6,492 nt of DNA, taken from positions 1-6,492 of the forward strand of contig CAMNGO010000117.1 in assembly GCA_946538445.1 (NCBI GenBank). Reading direction: 5' to 3'. The notes under the pieces are model-generated. The model worked only from the letters and a program-made list of their open reading frames with translations. It had not been told where the DNA came from and ran no database searches. This stretch comes from an uncultured Lachnospiraceae bacterium. Its GTDB lineage: Bacteria > Bacillota > Clostridia > Lachnospirales > Lachnospiraceae. Positions 1-4,900 of this stretch are shown in pieces. A program made the position numbers and the translations under genes. Numbering within the stretch: the stretch's first letter is position 1; every line of letters begins with the position of its first letter.

Positions 1-1529
1 GTCTGTCGGTTATACCAGTTACCGGAAGAGGAACTTCCAGTGTTTCCAGAATTTCCGGAGGTAGTCTTTTTATTCCCGGAATTCAGACTGTATACAATTA
101 CTTTGCACGTTGCCTTCTTCTTGCTGCCATCCCTGGCTGTTGCCGTAATGGTGGCATTACCAGCCTTTATTCCTTTTACTTTTCCCTTCTGGGTGACAGT
201 GGCCACCTTAGGGCTGGAAGAGGTCCACTTGACCTTCTTATTACTGGCATCCGCGGGAGATACCGTTACTTTTAAGGTCCGGGTCTTCCCCTTCCGGAGA
301 GAAATCTGTTTATAATCCAGATAGAGAGCCTTGACCTTCTTCTTGGTCTTGCTCTTCTTTGTCTGGGTTGTGGCAGAGGAAGACTTAGTGGTATCCTCCT
401 GCTTCTCCGTGGTAACGTCAGGTTTGGGGGGCTCCACTTCCTCACCCGGAGAAATCTCAATATCACTCATGTCGTAAAGGGCTGTCTTCCCTTCCAGCAT
501 ACGCTGGTAGGCAATCGCCGCATACATACCCTGTTGAGTGGCCATGCCATCCAAGGCACCTGCTTCTCCTCCCCCATTGGTTCCGGACCCAGCCATGACA
601 TGCATAAAACCTCCCTCAGGCAGATAATATTCAAACAGCCTAGACATAGGCCAATTTCCATTGCAATTGAAACGTTCGTCCTGACCACAATCAATTCCTA
701 TAGATGACAGCGCAACAATTACCTGAGCACAGGACTCTGATGTCTCCACATCCATGGTCGAAAAACCACCGGTTTCCAGCTGCATCAGGTACAATCTCTC
801 CACAGCTTTATCCACAGCCTGTGTCACATCATCACGTTTTCCATAATAAGGGGCCAGTGCCTGGATTGTCATGCCGGTGATATCCACATCTGGGGTATTT
901 CCGACCAATGTCCATCCACCTCTGGGAGTCTGATGGTTCAGGATATAAGTTATCAACCCCTCCTCTGTAGTCTGCTCTGAAACATTTGCATCCACAGGGA
1001 TTTCATACTCAGGATGGCATTTCAAGGCAATCAACGCCCAGACCGGACCATTAAATCCCTGTAGTTTGACCTTTGAGAAATCAGACAAGTAAGCAAGCAG
1101 ATCATGACCTGAAATATCTCTTGCGTCCTTACCCACTGCCGTCATGCCAAGTATAAGTTTGGCATACTCTGTATACTTAGTCGAAGTCAATGTCCAGTTC
1201 TTATCCTGTAGATAAGTCATCGTATTCTTATAAAATGTATCCCCATAGGAGGTAGGAACTGTCAACCCACTCCTGTATAGATCAATTACTTCCCAGACAC
1301 TATTGAAGTCGGGAGAAGGAATAGTACTCTGTATACGATTCCCAACAGACTGGATGACTGTCTCAACCGAAGGATCCAAATCTTTTGGCGCGGCAGCAGC
1401 CTCAATACGCCCGGCAGGAAGAATAGAAACTGTCAGCATAAAAATACACGTAAAGATTACCGCAAATGTACTATATATCGCATTCCTTTGGTTGGGCTCT
1501 TTTCTACTATGCCAAAGGCTGCCTCTCAT
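1..1529 (-). CDS. Secreted terpenoid-cyclase-like (prenyltransferase/squalene oxidase repeat) protein with BIG2 Ig-like domain; 3' end outside window
   Basis: The reading frame is open from an ATG at 1529 to the left edge, giving 509 visible residues; the stop lies outside. The start is fixed by a strong GGGGAGGTG site 8 nt upstream. Residues 1-47 are a signal peptide: a basic start, a hydrophobic core (about 18-38) and an EAAAA cleavage region. Residues about 70-350 look like an alpha/alpha toroid of the prenyltransferase/squalene-cyclase type. They contain repeated Gly-aromatic plus helix units: GFNGPVWALIALK (158-170), RGGW then DVDITGMTIQALAPYY (203-229), ETGGF then ESCAQVIVALSSIGID (252-280), and EGGF then QQGMYAAIAYQR (305-344). 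A charged Thr/Lys/Glu linker (355-398) leads to a typical BIG2 domain (399-480, with VKWTSSSPKVATV), then a Ser/Gly/Asn linker. The family fold is shared by cyclases and by transcobalamin/intrinsic factor. The cyclase DXDD motif is degenerate here, so a ligand-binding role outside the cell is more likely than catalysis (inference). The C-terminus may hold an anchor or a DUF4430 domain; I cannot see it. Confidence 0.88.
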   Translation of the reverse strand, partial: MRGSLWHSRKEPNQRNAIYSTFAVIFTCIFMLTVSILPAGRIEAAAAPKDLDPSVETVIQSVGNRIQSTIPSPDFNSVWEVIDLYRSGLTVPTSYGDTFYKNTMTYLQDKNWTLTSTKYTEYAKLILGMTAVGKDARDISGHDLLAYLSDFSKVKLQGFNGPVWALIALKCHPEYEIPVDANVSEQTTEEGLITYILNHQTPRGGWTLVGNTPDVDITGMTIQALAPYYGKRDDVTQAVDKAVERLYLMQLETGGFSTMDVETSESCAQVIVALSSIGIDCGQDERFNCNGNWPMSRLFEYYLPEGGFMHVMAGSGTNGGGEAGALDGMATQQGMYAAIAYQRMLEGKTALYDMSDIEISPGEEVEPPKPDVTTEKQEDTTKSSSATTQTKKSKTKKKVKALYLDYKQISLRKGKTRTLKVTVSPADASNKKVKWTSSSPKVATVTQKGKVKGIKAGNATITATARDGSKKKATCKVIVYSLNSGNKKTTSGNSGNTGSSSSGNWYNRQ

Positions 1530-1534
1530 CCTAC

Positions 1535-1545
1535 TCACCTCCCCT
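1535..1545 (-). promoter_or_regulatory. Strong ribosome binding site of the toroid/BIG2 gene
   Basis: On the minus strand this reads AGGGGAGGTGA. The GGAGG core lies 8 nt before the ATG at 1529, which is near-ideal spacing. It decides the start, because the next in-frame ATG (residue 31) would cut off half of the signal peptide. Confidence 0.85.
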
Positions 1546-1577
1546 TTCGTTTTCTCCAGGAGCATCTCAAAACTCTC

Positions 1578-1606
1578 TTGTATGATTTTTCCTAATATGA
1601 TATAAT
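1578..1606 (+). promoter_or_regulatory. Extended -10 promoter of the antisense small RNA
   Basis: TTGTAT (1578-1583), a 17-nt spacer, and TATAAT (1601-1606). The TG at 1598-1599 gives an extended -10 element (TGnTATAAT). The predicted start is near 1613. No coding sequence follows on the plus strand, only two hairpins, the second a terminator, so this looks like a dedicated non-coding RNA promoter. Confidence 0.75.
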
Positions 1607-1646
1607 TCTAGTACAAAGGCAACCGCCACTGAGTGGTTGACCTCGG

Positions 1647-1676
1647 ATTATGTGGAAAACCACCCTATCCTGTCAA
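1647..1676 (-). promoter_or_regulatory. Candidate sigma-A promoter for the toroid/BIG2 gene, inside the small RNA gene
   Basis: On the minus strand a perfect TTGACA (1676-1671) is followed after 18 nt by CATAAT (1652-1647), five of six matches to the -10 consensus. Transcription would begin near 1640 and give a leader of about 111 nt before the ATG at 1529. The leader would contain the complement of the small RNA's 5' hairpin. The site overlaps the loop of the small RNA terminator, so the match could be a by-product of conserved RNA sequence. I see no better promoter closer to the gene. Confidence 0.45.
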
Positions 1677-1694
1677 AGACGAGGGTGGTTTTTT
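1656..1694 (+). terminator. Intrinsic terminator of the antisense small RNA
   Basis: AAAACCACCCT (1656-1666) pairs perfectly with AGGGTGGTTTT (1682-1692), an 11-bp stem, and a T run covers 1689-1694. The 15-nt loop can form a small GTC-AAA-GAC hairpin. Read on the minus strand the same stem is followed by only TTTTCC, so it should act more weakly on transcripts from the toxin side. Confidence 0.85.
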
Positions 1695-1705
1695 CATGCT
1701 TTAAC

Positions 1706-1744
1706 GCATTACTGACATATCAGATACATGAATGTCAGTAATGC
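1706..1744. repeat. Perfect 13-bp inverted repeat spanning the toxin stop codon
   Basis: GCATTACTGACAT (1706-1718) and ATGTCAGTAATGC (1732-1744) are exact reverse complements separated by 13 nt. In the toxin mRNA this would fold the last 12 or so codons and the stop codon into a stable hairpin. No T run follows on either strand, so it is not a typical intrinsic terminator. It may stabilise the mRNA 3' end or slow ribosomes. Confidence 0.8.
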
Positions 1745-1798
1745 TACTACAAATAAACCAAATTGCATCAAGTCATTGAAGTCAAATTGATTCTTCAT
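1709..1798 (-). CDS. Small holin-like hydrophobic peptide, putative type I toxin (29 aa)
   Basis: An ATG at 1798 opens a 29-codon frame ending in TAA at 1709-1711. GGAGG lies 7 nt upstream, a strong and well-spaced ribosome site. The peptide has a short polar start (MKNQFDFND) and then one membrane span over about residues 10-28, with the core QFGLFVVALLTFMYLIC. The FGLFxxALLTF pattern matches the putative holin-like toxin family (Hol_Tox) common in Firmicutes. Most members have a basic C-terminal tail; this one ends ICQ without one. The peptide should insert in the cytoplasmic membrane and, in excess, depolarise it (family knowledge). The convergent small RNA just beyond its 3' end, its own promoter and a hairpin over its ribosome site all fit a type I toxin. 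Toxicity itself is inferred. Confidence 0.78.
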   Translation of the reverse strand: MKNQFDFNDLMQFGLFVVALLTFMYLICQ

Positions 1799-1804
1799 AG
1801 CATC

Positions 1805-1832
1805 ACCTCCATTCTATATATAAGATAGAGGT
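1805..1832 (-). promoter_or_regulatory. Hairpin masking the toxin ribosome binding site
   Basis: In the toxin leader ACCTC (minus strand, 1832-1828) can pair with GAGGT (1809-1805), which contains most of the GGAGG ribosome site. An alternative inner stem, TCTAT (1829-1825) with ATAGA (1817-1813), overlaps it by two bases and would leave the ribosome site free. Two competing folds, one masking translation, are typical of type I toxin messages. The pairing is seen in the sequence; the regulatory role is inferred. Confidence 0.55.
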
Positions 1833-1862
1833 CAGAGCCACCCTGTACACGGTTGCCGTATT

Positions 1863-1891
1863 ATAATATCATTCTTTCTATATTTTTACAA
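1863..1891 (-). promoter_or_regulatory. Candidate promoter of the holin-like toxin gene
   Basis: On the minus strand TTGTAA (1891-1886), a 17-nt spacer and TATTAT (1868-1863) are preceded by TGA, giving an extended -10. A TATAAT also lies at 1865-1860, but with a 20-nt spacer. Transcription would begin near 1856, leaving a leader of about 58 nt before the ATG at 1798. The -35 lies within a 7-bp inverted repeat (1884-1900). Confidence 0.6.
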
Positions 1892-1900
1892 TATGTAAAA
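1884..1900. repeat. Short AT-rich inverted repeat overlapping the toxin -35 region
   Basis: TTTTACA (1884-1890) and TGTAAAA (1894-1900) are perfect reverse complements around a 3-nt centre. The repeat lies 26 nt past the stop of the large surface-protein gene and covers the toxin -35 box. It could be an operator or a weak 3'-end hairpin for the upstream gene. It is not GC-rich and has no good T run, so I do not call it a terminator. Confidence 0.4.
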
Positions 1901-1925
1901 TTTCCCCAAATGGATTGTCATTATT

Positions 1926-4900
1926 TTACTTCTTAATCTTCACCGTTTTTGCCTGTCCTTTTTTCTTAAAGAGCTTTTTGTAGGCTTTCAGCTTCTTGGC
2001 CGGAACCTTGATCACGGCTTTCTTATGGATGCCTTTCAGTGACCCGGCTCCCACTTTCTTAAGGACAGTCGATTTAATGGTGATCTTCTTCAGTTTCTTG
2101 CAGGAAGCAAAAGCTTTCTTGCCGATGGTATTCACATTGGTTCCTATGGTCACCGTCTTCAGTTTTTTACTCCCCTTAAATGCGTTATTATCGATAAGGG
2201 TTACCTTATAGCTCCCCTTCTCAATCGTTATAGTCGCGGGAATGGTTACAGAAGCCTTGTTCTTATCCTTCATGCCGGTCACTTTGACGGTAAGGTTGTT
2301 TGCCGCTACAGAAGTCACTTTATAATTAAGGTTACCAACTGTAATACCCTGCCCCACCTTGACTACAGAGGCCTTCTTCTTTGTTTCTTCTGCCTTGCTC
2401 AGCTGAGCAATCCTGGCTTCGGCATCTGTTAGTTTCTTAAGTGTTGCGGCATCGATCTTTGATTTCTGCTCACTGCTTAATGCGTTGTAAGCCTTTCTGG
2501 CAGCCTCCACGGCAGCTTTATCCTTAAGCGTGATCCCGGATGCAGCTGGCAAGCTGTTCATCTGGTCTGCCACGGCCTTCACTGCGTAGGGGATGATCCC
2601 CGGAGGATTCTCATCAAGGGCTTCCAGCCAGGTATAGTTGTTCTCCTCGATATGGAAATTATCCACATAGTGGAAAACGATATTATCACCTGGCTCCACA
2701 GTCTGTTCCAGAACTCCATACTGAGGATGTATGCCATTTAACGTATACATCCATCCGGAAGAGCTGCCATTATCGAATTCGCTTAAAGTATATCCACCCA
2801 GTGAGGCCGGAGCCTGAATCATACGAACATAGCCGTTCTCTGCTCCGCTTTGTTCAAGGCCTGCACTGGTTATAGCTTTAAGGAAGATGTCACAGACGGT
2901 GTTGGTTCCATCTTTAAGAGGAATCTCTTCCGTAGCGATCCATGTCTCATAGGATGTGTGTTCTGAATCCCCATGCTTCTTATCTCCGATAAGGCGGAAC
3001 CGTACTGTATTACTGCTCGGATTTCCATCCGTCCTGGACTGGACTGCAATCATGCTCTGGTTCCAAGTGAGGATGTTCTCTCCATTATCATTGAATTTCT
3101 TAGCGGTAACTACATACGGGCCTCCTGCCATGGTCAGGTCCTTCAGGGTAAATGCACCGGCAGAATCCGTAGACCCGGCCTCTCTCCCATTCACATAGAT
3201 GGTTGCTCCGTCAAGCACAGATTCATCTGAACCTTCTCCCACCGGATGGCCATACAGAGTAAGGGTTACACTGTCTCCCTCCGGTACCTCATAGAGAGGT
3301 TCCGTGAAGAGGGCATGGGTCATCCCTTCATACCCCTTATTATAATAAAGCAGGACCTTATCATTGGGACTCAAAGGATAGAGCCATGGGTCTGCCACCG
3401 GATGGCCATTCACCTCACATACCCAGGAACCCTTGGGATATGTGCCTCCCATGTCAGTGATGACTTTAAGTTTGCCTTTCCTGCAGGTATAATCCACCCC
3501 CTGGTCATCATCTAGGGCATAGATGAGCGCATGGAGAGCTGTATAGGTGCCCAGGTTGTATTCCACGTAATTCTTGCCCGTCACCAGGTCCATCTCCGAA
3601 TCCGTGAGGTTCATGGGCACGGCATAGTCATTGATCAGTTTCTTCTCATCCGTCACGATGGTAACGGTAGCCTTGCTTCCTCTAGGGATATAAGCAGCCT
3701 CCTCCAGGGCAGGGATCGATATGGTCTGGTTTTCCTCATCCCCCACCACAAAGGATTCCTTACGAGTAAGGTATCCCTTCGCAGAGGCATAGTAAGTATA
3801 GGTATCTCCACCGATCAGAAGATATACTCCATTTTCCGGTTCTACCAGCTTATTTTTTGCATTTTTAATGACAAGCTCCGTCTTTTGGGTGGCAAATGTA
3901 AAGGCCACGCTCCTGGGTCCTTCCAGGGCCGGAATCTCCACGATCTGGTCCCCTTCCTGTGAAGTAACCACCGTGAATTCCCCCGTAAGAGTACGGTAGC
4001 CAGCAACAGAAGCGGTATAGCTATAGGACCCATCAATAAGATTATAAGCCCCTGTTTCATCAGGAGTCATCTTCTTGCCTGCCTCGTTTTTAATAGTAAG
4101 CGAAATATCCTCAGTAGGGCAGGTAAAAACGACCTTCCTCCTGGCAATCTTGCCATGCTTGGAGACCCTGATGGTGTAGACGTTGGTGACGTCCTGGAAG
4201 ATGCTCTCTGTCGAGGTCAGAGTAAAGCGGATAATACTATCTCCTTCAGGATTTAGGGGGATGGGGTCAGTGAGAACAGAATTCTCTTCCCCCGGCCCAG
4301 GTCCATGCAATTCCTGAGAGAAATCCTCATTTCCATCGACCGTTATGACTGCCTTGGTATATTCGTTACTACCATAGAAGTTGGGCCGTATCCAATCCGT
4401 ATCAAATCTTATCGATGTCACAGAATCAGGAACTAACATAGAATAGTTATTTTCACTAGTTAGGAATCCCCTGCCAAATGCCAGCTCTTTTTCCTCTCCT
4501 TCCTGAGTCAGATAATCAATCGGATCCGAGATAAGTAGCCCATCTTCCTCCTCATAATTCTCAGAAGGTTCTTGGATTGGAGTCAAATTTCTAAGATATG
4601 GTGCGACATTATACTTATCAGCTATACTGTAATAGAAAAGAAAAGAATGAGTGTCAGGCTCTATACCTTTATCCTTTGGTACGATTATCAATTCTGCAAA
4701 CACCTGTGTTTCATTTTTGGGTTCAAAGCCATCCAAAGTAAAGTCAAATGATGCTCCATCAGATGATTTTATATAGTACTTATCTTCCCCAATAATTTTA
4801 TATCTGCAAAAAACAGTGACTTCTTTGTGATAACACCCTCCTACCAATTCTGTATAAACTAACTCCTTCGTAGAATAGTCTAAAGCCGGACTAACATTTG

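Larger units (their letters stand above)
1613..1694 (+). ncRNA. Putative antisense RNA antitoxin of a type I toxin-antitoxin module
   Basis: A transcript of about 80 nt is bounded by a strong promoter (-10 at 1601-1606) and an intrinsic terminator ending in six T at 1689-1694. Near its 5' end GGCAACC (1618-1624) can pair with GGTTGACC (1635-1642), leaving one bulged A and a 10-nt loop. The terminator forms the second hairpin. It is convergent with the small membrane-peptide gene at 1709-1798, and its terminator ends 14 nt beyond that gene's stop, so it would be fully complementary to the 3' region of the toxin mRNA if that message extends this far. The arrangement resembles Bacillus subtilis txpA/ratA, where the antitoxin RNA overlaps the toxin mRNA 3' end and triggers its degradation. 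The boundaries are predicted, and the antitoxin role is inferred from layout. Confidence 0.7.

Noticed and set aside
1303..1605. Plus-strand 100-codon frame opposite the 5' end of the toroid gene
   Set aside because: It lies antisense to a gene with a signal peptide and clear domains, has no ribosome site, and its hydrophobic stretch is the shadow of that signal peptide.
1656..1694. The small RNA terminator as a full bidirectional terminator for the toxin message
   Set aside because: On the minus strand the stem is followed by TTTTCCACA with no adequate T run, so termination there is likely weak. Only the plus-strand function is called.
1578..1891. Insertion sequence, attachment site or CRISPR repeat in the intergenic region
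   Set aside because: There is no transposase fragment, no flanking direct repeat and no regularly spaced repeats. The inverted repeats are explained by RNA hairpins.
1530..1925. Cobalamin riboswitch upstream of the toroid gene
   Set aside because: I looked because of the transcobalamin-like fold. The 396 nt are accounted for by the small RNA, the toxin gene and their promoters, and no B12-box-like sequence or multi-stem junction was recognised.
1901..1925. Intrinsic terminator directly after the large surface-protein gene
   Set aside because: No GC-rich stem with a T run follows the stop at 1926. The only symmetry is the AT-rich 7-bp repeat at 1884-1900.
3531..3962. Plus-strand 143-codon frame
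   Set aside because: It is antisense to the PEGA-like and DUF4430 coding region, has no domain pattern and no upstream ribosome site, and is a shadow of the minus-strand gene.
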